Below, one piece after another: positions 18,904 through 28,118 of a stretch of 64,000 nt of DNA; the stretch's first letter is position 1; each line of letters starts with the position of its first letter. Source of the DNA: Ilumatobacteraceae bacterium. GTDB taxonomy: Bacteria; Actinomycetota; Acidimicrobiia; Acidimicrobiales; Ilumatobacteraceae. The translations under genes were made by a program, and so were the position numbers. Where the stretch lies: assembly GCA_025358075.1 (NCBI GenBank), contig JANYKU010000097.1, positions 1-64,000 on the forward strand. Reading direction: 5' to 3'. Below the pieces are notes generated by a model. That model saw nothing but the letters and a program-made list of their open reading frames with translations. It was not told where the DNA came from and made no database searches.

Positions 18904-20244
18904 TTAGCCGAGCACGCTGTTGGTGGTCGAGTGCACGGCACGGGTCCGCGAGAAGTGGCCGGCATCGATGACGTTGCAGGTGAGAGGACAGTTGACCGCG
19001 ACCGGATCGGCATCGTGGTCGCGGCCGGCCTCGCACGCGGCGATGATCTCGGCCATGATCGGGCCGACCATTGGCGCGTTCTTGAACTGGTTCCCGCTCG
19101 TGCCAATCGCAAGGTAGAACCCGTCGAGATCACTGCGGTCGTAGATCGGCACCCAATCGCTTGACACGTCGTAGAGCGCGGCAACCCCGGTCGGTCGCAT
19201 CGGAACACCGATGTCGGGCAAGCGGCGCGCAACGCGTGTGGTTTGAGCCGCCCAGACCTCGGCGGTGGGCATGTCGTTGTAGCTGTCGGGATCGTCGACC
19301 CACTCGAGTGTGTCGCATTCCGGTTCAACACCGCCTGCAATCAACGTGCCACCGAGGTGCGGCCGGAAGTAGGTGCCGAGGTCGGCGTCGGTCACGATGA
19401 CCCCACCGTCGTCGATCGAGAACCCGTGGGGTGCCGGAAGAACGTCAACCTCCTGCCGTAGGGCTCGTGTTGTAACGCCCTTGGCAGCCGCCAAGCCGGC
19501 GAGCCTGTTGACCCTCGACGAGTACGGACCGGCCGCGTTGACGACGATCGCGCACGGCAGCACTCCGCCGTCGTCCAACTGCACCGCGCAGATGCGCCCA
19601 TCGTGTTGGCGGATGCCGACCACCTCGGTATGGAATCGGAACGTCGCCCCCGCCGCGATCGCTGCGACCATCAGGTTGTGCGCGGCCAACGCCGGGTCGT
19701 CGATGAATCCCGCATCAGGGGTGAGGTATGCGGCGAGCTCTCCGTGGTTGTCCTCCCAGAAGGCCTCGTCGTCGACCGGCTTGGGCGGGTAGTAGCGCCC
19801 GAGGTCGAGGCTCGGGAAGCGTTCGTGCAAGTTGGCCGTGTTGAGCGATTCGTACGGAACACCGACATCGTCGAACAGCGCCTGCACCTTGCACAGTGGT
19901 GTTGCCGGCGAGTCGAGAACCAGCTGACCGGTACGCAAGAAGCGCGCCATTCCCAACTCGTCGGTGACGCCGAGGTAGTCGGCCCACTGCGACCACATGT
20001 GGGCGGACTCCCACGCCAGCTTGACGGCGTCGGGTGTGGAGTAGTTGAAGCGGATGATCGCCGACGACGAGCTCGTCGATCCCGCTCCAGGTCCCGGACC
20101 CTTGTCAAGCACCAACGGCGAGTATCCGCGCCGGGCGAGCTCGAGAGCGATCGAGCAGCCCATGATGCCGCCACCGATGATGACCGCACCGTGAGGCACG
20201 TCCGACGATCCGCTCGTGCTGTCGTGAGAGGTCGAAGCATTCAT
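18904..20244 (-). CDS. FAD-dependent oxidoreductase (DAO family, sarcosine/glycine oxidase-like)
   Basis: 'AVIIGGGIMGCSIALELARRGYSPLVLDKG' GxGxxG; 'VVNAAGPYS'. Confidence 0.9.
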   Translation of the reverse strand: MNASTSHDSTSGSSDVPHGAVIIGGGIMGCSIALELARRGYSPLVLDKGPGPGAGSTSSSSAIIRFNYSTPDAVKLAWESAHMWSQWADYLGVTDELGMARFLRTGQLVLDSPATPLCKVQALFDDVGVPYESLNTANLHERFPSLDLGRYYPPKPVDDEAFWEDNHGELAAYLTPDAGFIDDPALAAHNLMVAAIAAGATFRFHTEVVGIRQHDGRICAVQLDDGGVLPCAIVVNAAGPYSSRVNRLAGLAAAKGVTTRALRQEVDVLPAPHGFSIDDGGVIVTDADLGTYFRPHLGGTLIAGGVEPECDTLEWVDDPDSYNDMPTAEVWAAQTTRVARRLPDIGVPMRPTGVAALYDVSSDWVPIYDRSDLDGFYLAIGTSGNQFKNAPMVGPIMAEIIAACEAGRDHDADPVAVNCPLTCNVIDAGHFSRTRAVHSTTNSVLG

Positions 20245-20486
20245 TCGACGATTCTGGGCGTTGCCCTGCGTGCGGCGACAGGGTCCTTGTACCCGTCGGG
20301 GCGTTCGAGGGCCGAACGACCCTAACTCCGACGGCTCGTCGAGAGTACGACGAGAGCGAAGGACGAGGAGGGTTCGTCCAACAGTAGGGACGGATGCCGA
20401 CCGGCCGAATGCGAGAGCAGGCGACCGGTCGGCGGTCATGCCCTTGCCTGTCGGGCCATCCGGGACAGAGCTAGGGAGGGACGGTC

Positions 20487-22816
20487 ATGAAGATCTCGAG
20501 GCGTCGGCTGCTTGGTATGGGAAGCATTGTCGGGGTGGGGGCGGTACTACCGTCCATCATTCGGAATGATGCCAACGCCGCGGTGACCACACCCGGAAAC
20601 GGGCAGATGTCCGGTATGACCGATATCACTCGTATGAAGAGTGCGGCAGTTCCGACGCTGACTCCCTACGTCTACGTGTCGAGTCCGCCACTGTCGAAGT
20701 TCAGCCAGGCCTTGCGCGGTGTGTATCCGCTGGATCCGAACGGCATCCCGGTTGCCGTGCCGGACGGGACCGTGAAGTATCTCAACGGTCGGCTGATGGC
20801 TGACCACTATTCGATCGACATCGCCGAATACGAAGATCTGCTTCACCCGGATCTGCCATCCAAGACCCGACTGTGGGGGTTCCATTCGCACAAGAACCTC
20901 GGTGACACCGCAACGAAGAAAGTTGCCCAGCGGCACCTCGGTGGGATCATCGTCGCCCAGCGGAACGTGCCCGTGCAGATCACCTTCAAGAACAAGCTCC
21001 CGCGCCGTCACGTACTTCCGGTCGACCCAACGATCATGGGAGCAGAGGGCGCGCCGAACCGAACCAGCGTCCACCTCCACGGTGGAGCGGTTCCGTGGAT
21101 CAGTGACGGCGGTCCGTTTGCGTGGTTCCGCCCGAACGACGACCCCACCGACACGACTCCTTTGTATGGGCCGAGCGCGGCGAGCGGGGCACTGAACATC
21201 TTCAAGGTGCTCAATCCACAGCTCGCCGCCGGCGAGGCCGAGTACTACTACCCGATGAATCAGTCTGCGCGCTTCTGTTGGTATCACGACCACTCCGTCG
21301 GAATCACGAGGCTCAATGCCTACGCCGGCATCGCCTCGGGCGTGATCATCCGCGACGATTTCGAGCGGAGCCTCGTGAAGAAGTTCGGTCTGCCCGACTT
21401 CATCGAGAACGGCGGTCGCGAGCTGCCAATCGTGATCCAGGACAAGATCTTCCAGGATGTGGCCCAGGATCCTGCGTATCCCGGCAGCAGGGCCACGGGC
21501 AGCCTGTGGTATCCGTATCGCTACACCGATCGCTGGGATTCGGCCCCCGGTAGCGACGCCGCGACCCTGCCGATCTCGTGCATCCCGGAGATGTTCGGCG
21601 ACACCATGTTGGTCAATGGTGTCGTGCACCCGAAGGTTGCGATCGAGCCGCGTCGCTATCGGCTGCGGCTGCTCAACGCGACGCAGGCACGGTTCCTGAA
21701 CTTCCAGCTCTACGAGGCGAAGGGCCCCGTTGGAGCCCAGTTACCGGCGTTCTCCAAGCCCGGCCCTGACTTCTTGGTGCTGGGCACCGAAGGCGGCTTC
21801 CTGGCTCATGCCGTCAAGGTCGGTTCGGGTCGTCGTCTCAAGGTCACGACTGACGCGACGACGGATGACCGGTCGGTCGACCCTGCCGACCCGGGTGGCA
21901 GTCTGTTGACCGGACCCGCCGAGCGGTGGGACTTGGTCGTCGATTTCTCCGCATTCGCCGGGAAGAGCCTGATCCTCTACAACGACACGCCCGCACCGTT
22001 CCCCGGTGGAGATCACCTTGACGACGGACCGGTGGCGATCGATGGTGCCGGGCGCACGATCCTGCTCAACCAGATGATCATGCGCTTTGACGTCGCCGCC
22101 ACGATCACGGGTCCGGCCGACCCACCGTTCGGGATCACCGACGGGTTCCGGCTCGCCGCCAATCAGAGCTCGGGCATCGACCCGGCTCTGGCGTCGGCGT
22201 GGGGACGGATCACGGCTTCGCACTTGCTGCACCTGCCGGCGTCCGCGTCCGCAAGCTCACCCTCAATGAGCTGTTCGACGAGCACGGCCGCCTCATCCAG
22301 ATGGTCGGCACGAACCAGCTCGGCAACCCACTGCCCGGCTTCACTCTCGACCCGGCGGCCCCGGGCGCCGATCTCCACAAGACCACGGCCTTGGCCTACA
22401 TGGACCCAGTGACCGAGTCGCCGCCTGTGGGAGATGTCGAGGTATGGGAGATCGCCAACCTCACTGCCGACGTGCATCCCATGCACTTCCACCTCGTCAA
22501 CGTGCAGGTGCTTGCCCGCCTACAGTTCACCGGCTACGAGTTCAACGCCGCCGGACGCGGCAACCCGACCGGGCTGGGCCGCGAGCGTGGTCCCGACGCG
22601 ACCGAGCTCGGATGGAAGGAAACGGTACGCATGAACCCCGGCGAGGTGACACGAATCATCATGCAGTTCAACATGCCGCCGGTCCCCTTCGCCGTGCCCA
22701 AGAGCCCTCGCGTCGATGACAACGAGTTCGTCTGGCATTGCCACATCCTCGAGCACGAGGAGCACGACATGATGCGGCCGCTCGTCGTCCGCGGCGCCCA
22801 TCCACGAATGACGTGA
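20487..22816 (+). pseudogene. multicopper oxidase (CotA/bilirubin-oxidase-like), split by a frameshift near 22200
   Basis: frame 1: TSVHLHGG, FCWYHDHSVG; second frame: DVHPMHFHLVNVQVL, FVWHCHILEHEEHDMMRPL; switch at G4 run 22201-22204. Confidence 0.85.
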
Positions 22817-22830
22817 ACCCTCCAGGTCGC

Positions 22831-23553
22831 CTATGTCGTGTCGTGAAAGCGCAGTAGGCCGACGCCGACCTGGTCGGCGAGTGCCACCGCAGCATGGCGC
22901 TGATCAGTTGTCAGCGTGACGCCGACGGTGTCGAAGGGGAACGCCAACACGAGGTGCCCTTGTAGCCGCCCATGCGCCCGAACCGGAAGCGCGACCAAGG
23001 CGTGTGCGGCAGGATCGACGCCGGCCGGTACCCGGATCGAGTTGTGCCGCAACTCCGGCATGGTCAGCGGTGCCGGCCCGGGGACGTATCGACACGACTT
23101 GAGGTCGAGCAGACGGGTGAGCTCTTGCGCGGCGAGGCTGATCAGCTGTCCTGGGCTCTCCGCTCCAGCGGCGAGCTCGGCGCGTCGGTAGACGGTCTCC
23201 AGCTCGGATCGAGTGGCCGCAGCCTTGGCGCTGCTGCGTCGAACACGTTCGACCAACTCGCTGGCGATCACGCCGATGAGGACGAGGAGCACGGTCGTCT
23301 GGACATCGTTCGAGCCGGTGATGCGGAGCGAGTTGAACGGCCGGGTCAGGAAGAAGTCGAACGACACCGCCGCCGAGATCGAGGCCGGGATCGCTGCCAG
23401 TCGACCTCCGAGCGCGGCAGCGAACATCACGACGACAGCAAGACCGAGGGCGACATTGGTGTTCTCGACGTGAGCTCGCACGGGCACGATCGCTGCAACG
23501 ATGGCGAGCGGAACGGCAACACCACCGAACACGCTGACGATCGGGCGACGCAT
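22831..23553 (-). CDS. DUF4118 (KdpD-like) membrane sensor protein
   Basis: TM helices, 'AAIPASISAAVSFDFFLTRPFNSLRI' typical DUF4118, GAF-like C-terminus; ATG 23553. Confidence 0.75.
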   Translation of the reverse strand: MRRPIVSVFGGVAVPLAIVAAIVPVRAHVENTNVALGLAVVVMFAAALGGRLAAIPASISAAVSFDFFLTRPFNSLRITGSNDVQTTVLLVLIGVIASELVERVRRSSAKAAATRSELETVYRRAELAAGAESPGQLISLAAQELTRLLDLKSCRYVPGPAPLTMPELRHNSIRVPAGVDPAAHALVALPVRAHGRLQGHLVLAFPFDTVGVTLTTDQRHAAVALADQVGVGLLRFHDTT

Positions 23554-23669
23554 CGCGTCAGGTTGGCCGCGTCCACACCCGCCGCACAAGTCGACAGTCA
23601 CAGGTCGTCCTGGCACGTACTCCGGCGGGCGTAGTACCACTATTGCTGCCAGTCGTGCGCTGACGCACG

Positions 23670-26123
23670 ATGGGGCCCGTGCGCGCCGTCTGGTTCTACT
23701 TCCTGTCGTCGGCACGTCGCCACTGGGGTTCGTGGTTGGTCCTGGCGCTGGTGTGCGGTCTCGCCACGTCACTGTCACTCGCCGCCGCCGGAGATGCGCG
23801 GCGAGCGTGGTCGGCGCTGCCCCGCGCACTGCATGCCGGCGAGGTGGCCGACGCCGACGTCAGTGCCGATGAGTCGGCGATGTCGCCTCACGATGCACAG
23901 GCGTTCCTCGACGCGGTGGACGATCTCGACTCGGTCACCGCCAGCTCGCGATGGGGTGGTGTGACGTTGGCCGAGGTTGCCAATGGACAGCTCGACACCC
24001 GGCTGTTGTCGACGTCAGCGCTCGGCAAGCTGCTGGATGATCGGGCGGCAAACGTCGACAGGTTGCGAGTGCTACACGGGCGGCTGCCTGCGCCTGGTCA
24101 TCCGGAAGAGATCGTCGTGAATCCGACGGTGCTGCGCATCACCGGCTGGCACGTCGGCGACGAGATCACGACCCTGCGTCTGTTCAGGCGAGGTGACGTC
24201 GACGAGAACCAGGCGCCGATTCCGACAAAGGGCTCGCCCCTGCGGCTGCGAATCGTCGGCGAGGTACGCAGGCCGGACGAGCTCTTGAGCGATGCCACCA
24301 TCAGGCCCCCGCAGATCTATCTGTTCCCCGACTTCGCCCTGGCGTATCCGGAGTCGACGTTCTACATCGGGTCGTCCATCCGCTGGAAGCCGGGCACCGA
24401 TCCGACCGCGTTCGGTGACGCCGTGTCCGCGTTGGCCGACCCGTACGGGCGCAACCAGACCTACGTCACCGAGGTCGGCGCGGCAGTATCGGTCGTGCGC
24501 AGCTCGCTACGCCCGCAGGTCGTCGCCGTGTGGTTGCTTGCCGCGGTGCTCTTCTTGTCGGGCGCCGTCATCGCCGCGCAGATGATCGGCCGCCAGTTGC
24601 TTGCTCGCCATCGCGATCTTCCCGATCTCTTCTCGCTCGGCATGACACCGAGTCAGCTCCGCGCTGTCGTCATGATGCACGCAGCAGTCGTGGCGGTGTT
24701 GGCTGCGATCTTCGCTGCGCTGGGTGGGTTGGCCTCCAGCGTGCTGACGCCGTTCGGTTCGACCCATTCGATCGATCCACAACTGGGACTGAGGTTCGAC
24801 GGACCGGTCGTCATGGTCGGCGCAATCGTCGTGATGACTGCACTCGTCGCAGCAGCCGCGGTGCCTGCATGGCGCTTGGCGGGCGCGGCGACTCGACGTT
24901 CGCAGCGACTACCCGACGCATCGAGTCGTCCCTCTTGCCTCGCCGAACTGCTTGCCCGAGTGGGTGCCGGCCCGGCGCTGATGACGGGAGCGCGATTCGC
25001 GTTCCATCGCGGTCGCGGCCGTACCGCCACGCCCGTTCGCAGCGTCATGGCCGGCATCGCCCTGGCGACCGCCGCACTCACCCTCGCCCTTGCCTACAGC
25101 AGCAGCCTCGATCACCTCATCACCACTCCGCAGCTGTACGGCTGGGATTGGGATGTCGCCGTGAAGAACGACTTTGGTTCGATCCCCGATGACGCAGTCG
25201 ACGCAATCAGCAAGAGGCCGGAAGTCTCCGCCGTCGCGGCGTTCACCGTCGGCACGCTGCGAATCGACGGCCACGACATCACGGCGCTCGGCGTCGATGA
25301 GATCGAGGGGACGGTCTACCCGACGCTCGATCAAGGCCGCATCGCCGAATCCGATCAGGAGCTGGTGCTCGGCCGCCGGACCCTCGCCGAGATCCATCAC
25401 TCGGTGGGGGACTCCGTCATGGTGATCACCCCGAGCGGCTCGCGGTCCATGACCATCGTCGGGGTTGCGACCTTCTCTGCGCTCGGCCAACTCCGCGGTC
25501 ACTCCGCCCTCGGCCACGGCGCGGCAACGGTCGCCTCGGTGTTCCCGCCAAATGATCCGAACTTCAGTGGCCGTTACAACGGCCTGCTCGTGCGCATCGG
25601 TACGACTTCCGACAAGGCTGCTGCGATCGCCGGTCTCCGGTCCTTCGTCGCCGGATTGGGGTGTGACGACTCGTGCTTCACGCTCGACGCCAGACCGAAC
25701 GAACTGAGCGGCTATGCGGGGATCACCAATCTGTGGGTCCCCTTCGTCGCCGTGCTCGGGCTGCTGTTGGTGATCTCCCTCATCCATGGACTCGTCAGCG
25801 CGACGCGCGCCAACCGGCACGATCTGGCTGTGTTGGCCGCACTCGGGTTCGGTCGCCGGCAGATCACCGCAGTCGTCGTGTGGCAGGCGGCGATCATCGC
25901 CACGATTGCGTTGGCGATCGCGATCCCGGCCGGCCTCATCGCCGCCGGCGCCGGTTGGCACATCTTCACCCACCCGTTCGGAATCGAGCCACCAGCTCGC
26001 ATCCCGGGGCTAGCCCTGTTGGCGGTCGCCGCGGGCACCATCACCGCAGCCCTTGTGGTCGGTGCCGGTTGTGCCCTTTCGACACGATCCGGCACCGTCA
26101 CAAGGGCTTTGGTGGACGAGTGA
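23670..26123 (+). CDS. FtsX-like ABC permease, 817 aa
   Basis: two FtsX-type TM blocks, 'ALGFGRRQITAVVVWQAAIIATIALAIAIPAG'. Confidence 0.85.
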   Translation: MGPVRAVWFYFLSSARRHWGSWLVLALVCGLATSLSLAAAGDARRAWSALPRALHAGEVADADVSADESAMSPHDAQAFLDAVDDLDSVTASSRWGGVTLAEVANGQLDTRLLSTSALGKLLDDRAANVDRLRVLHGRLPAPGHPEEIVVNPTVLRITGWHVGDEITTLRLFRRGDVDENQAPIPTKGSPLRLRIVGEVRRPDELLSDATIRPPQIYLFPDFALAYPESTFYIGSSIRWKPGTDPTAFGDAVSALADPYGRNQTYVTEVGAAVSVVRSSLRPQVVAVWLLAAVLFLSGAVIAAQMIGRQLLARHRDLPDLFSLGMTPSQLRAVVMMHAAVVAVLAAIFAALGGLASSVLTPFGSTHSIDPQLGLRFDGPVVMVGAIVVMTALVAAAAVPAWRLAGAATRRSQRLPDASSRPSCLAELLARVGAGPALMTGARFAFHRGRGRTATPVRSVMAGIALATAALTLALAYSSSLDHLITTPQLYGWDWDVAVKNDFGSIPDDAVDAISKRPEVSAVAAFTVGTLRIDGHDITALGVDEIEGTVYPTLDQGRIAESDQELVLGRRTLAEIHHSVGDSVMVITPSGSRSMTIVGVATFSALGQLRGHSALGHGAATVASVFPPNDPNFSGRYNGLLVRIGTTSDKAAAIAGLRSFVAGLGCDDSCFTLDARPNELSGYAGITNLWVPFVAVLGLLLVISLIHGLVSATRANRHDLAVLAALGFGRRQITAVVVWQAAIIATIALAIAIPAGLIAAGAGWHIFTHPFGIEPPARIPGLALLAVAAGTITAALVVGAGCALSTRSGTVTRALVDE

Positions 26124-26126
26124 CTG

Positions 26127-27110
26127 TTAGTAGGTGTTGGCTTCGCTGGCGTAGCTGTCACTGCCGGGATACGCCGGGAAGACCAGCGGTCCTTCCGACG
26201 TGGGCGGCTCGGTCGAGATGACCGTTCCGTGCTGCGGAGGCGCAAAGCCAGTGCCGCGTGGGGTGTACCGCCGTTCGTATTCGTTGCGGACCACCTTCTT
26301 CGGCTTGGCGTGGATCCATCCTGCGTACCACGTCGTCCAAGCACGCCTGAGGTAGGTGGCCCGCGGTGGGCGATACGCGGCGCTCCGAACGATCAGCGTG
26401 ACGGCCATGATGAACCCGAGGAAGACGAGCATCATCGCCGGATCTTCGATCACCTTGGCGGGCTCGATCGTGCGGATGTACGGCGCGACTGCAATTGCCA
26501 GAGCAGCCGAGGTACCTGCCGCCACGATCGTTCGCCACGACGGCGTGCTCGGCCGAACACCGATGGTTCCGTCGGCGATGGCGAAGAGCAGCACGAGCTC
26601 CATCACGAGGTAGAAGCACGACGGATTGACCTTGCCGGCCATGATGAACACCACGTTCAGCAGAAACCCCCATCGCAGGGCGAGCCGCATCGGCTTTCCG
26701 ATCGCGATTGCCAGACCGATGGCGATCTGTGTCACCACGACGACGATTGCCACGGTTCTTGCTCCCGGTGCGATGAGGTGATCCATGATCGGTTGGAAGA
26801 ATGGAAGTGCTTCATTGTGCTGTGCCTTGAGGAAGCCGCGGAGCTTGTCTCCGGTCCACCACTGTGGGTCGATCACCTTCTCGGCGCCGGCACGTAGCCA
26901 TCCGGCGGCAAGAAAGAGGCGCAACGGCAGCAGCACCACGACCGCCAGATGATGATGGGGTTGGTGGGCCAGATGATGGGGTTGGTGGGACGGAGCACGC
27001 GATGGGGTAGCCGCGTGGTTGGGCGATGCTGCAGGCCGCCCCGATGGGGCACCCTGACTGCGCATCGACCGCGGCAACTCGCGGGCGTCATGGTCGAGGA
27101 CGTCGATCAT
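26127..27110 (-). CDS. DoxX-like membrane protein with His-rich N-terminal repeat
   Basis: 'PLRLFLAAGWLRAGAEKVIDPQWWTG' DoxX-like; HQPHHLAHQPHHHLA. Confidence 0.75.
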   Translation of the reverse strand: MIDVLDHDARELPRSMRSQGAPSGRPAASPNHAATPSRAPSHQPHHLAHQPHHHLAVVVLLPLRLFLAAGWLRAGAEKVIDPQWWTGDKLRGFLKAQHNEALPFFQPIMDHLIAPGARTVAIVVVVTQIAIGLAIAIGKPMRLALRWGFLLNVVFIMAGKVNPSCFYLVMELVLLFAIADGTIGVRPSTPSWRTIVAAGTSAALAIAVAPYIRTIEPAKVIEDPAMMLVFLGFIMAVTLIVRSAAYRPPRATYLRRAWTTWYAGWIHAKPKKVVRNEYERRYTPRGTGFAPPQHGTVISTEPPTSEGPLVFPAYPGSDSYASEANTY

Positions 27111-27291
27111 GAGGTATCTCTCCTTGTCGTCGTTTGTCGATGCGTTTCGGCACGCGGATGTAGACCCGAGAGGTTTAGGGGTCCATCGCATTACATGTCG
27201 AACTCATGACAAATATTGCGGATACGTTACGAATAGAACGTTTCACGCACGGGGAATGTTTCGAACCCTCCAAGTGGCAGTCGTCACATTG

Positions 27292-27315
27292 ATATGTAAC
27301 CATTGAGTTACATAT
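27292..27315. promoter_or_regulatory. operator palindrome ATATGTAAC-N6-GTTACATAT
   Basis: perfect 9-bp arms directly upstream of ArsR-SRPBCC gene. Confidence 0.8.
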
Positions 27316-27324
27316 TCTGACCGC

Positions 27325-28077
27325 GTGGACAACGTGTTCAAGGCCCTTGCCGATCCGACGCGACGTGCGTTGCTCGACGAGCTGTTTCGTCGAGACGGCC
27401 AGACGCTGAGCGCGCTCGAAGGGCACTTCTCGATGAGTCGAATTGGCGTGATGAAGCACCTGAAGCTGCTGGAACAGGCGGGCTTGGTGGTCACCAAGCG
27501 GCGAGGTCGCGAGAAGTTGCACTACTTGAACCCTGTCCCCATCCGGCAGGCCCATGACCGATGGGTGAGCAAGTACACCGAGCCGTGGGCCGCTGCGCTC
27601 ATCGAGCTCAAGAAGCGATTGGAGAACCCTATGGAGAAGGTCTTCGAGATCTACATCCGCACCACCCCCGAACGACTCTGGGAGGCGATCACCGATCCGC
27701 AGACCAGAACCAAGTTCCAGTTCGGCAACACGATCACGTCGACGTGGGAACCGGGCTCGCACTGGGAGATGCGCAACCCCGCGGCGCCGTTCGTGTTGGG
27801 CGAAGGCGAGAACCTCGAGGTGGATCCGCCTCGCCGGCTCGTGCAGAGCATGGTTGCTCTTTGGGGCGACGACGTGAAGCGCGAGGGAACCTCGCGGGTC
27901 ACGTGGGAGATCGAGCCAGTCGGCGATTCGTGCCGGTTGATCGTCACGCATGATCAGCTCCGCGATGGCGCTAACGCTCAGCTCTACGGTGGCTGGCCGA
28001 TGATCCTCTCGGGCCTGAAGACCTGGCTCGAGCTCGGCGAGGTGCTGACAACACCGGGGTCGTTGATGTACAGCTGA
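27325..28077 (+). CDS. ArsR-family HTH fused to SRPBCC/AHSA1 domain
   Basis: 'KALADPTRRALLDELFRRDGQTLSALEGHFSMSRIGVMKHLKLLEQAGLV' + 'EKVFEIYIRTTPERLWEAITDPQ'. Confidence 0.9.
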   Translation: MDNVFKALADPTRRALLDELFRRDGQTLSALEGHFSMSRIGVMKHLKLLEQAGLVVTKRRGREKLHYLNPVPIRQAHDRWVSKYTEPWAAALIELKKRLENPMEKVFEIYIRTTPERLWEAITDPQTRTKFQFGNTITSTWEPGSHWEMRNPAAPFVLGEGENLEVDPPRRLVQSMVALWGDDVKREGTSRVTWEIEPVGDSCRLIVTHDQLRDGANAQLYGGWPMILSGLKTWLELGEVLTTPGSLMYS

Positions 28078-28118
28078 GACCCGCGGTTCGGGCCATCGTC
28101 GCCAAGTAGGAAACGAGG

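Noticed and set aside
20547-21629. 360-aa minus-strand ORF
   Set aside because: Antisense to the multicopper oxidase gene.
24909-25973. 354-aa minus-strand ORF
   Set aside because: Antisense to the FtsX permease; Asp/Arg/Gly-rich shadow ORF.
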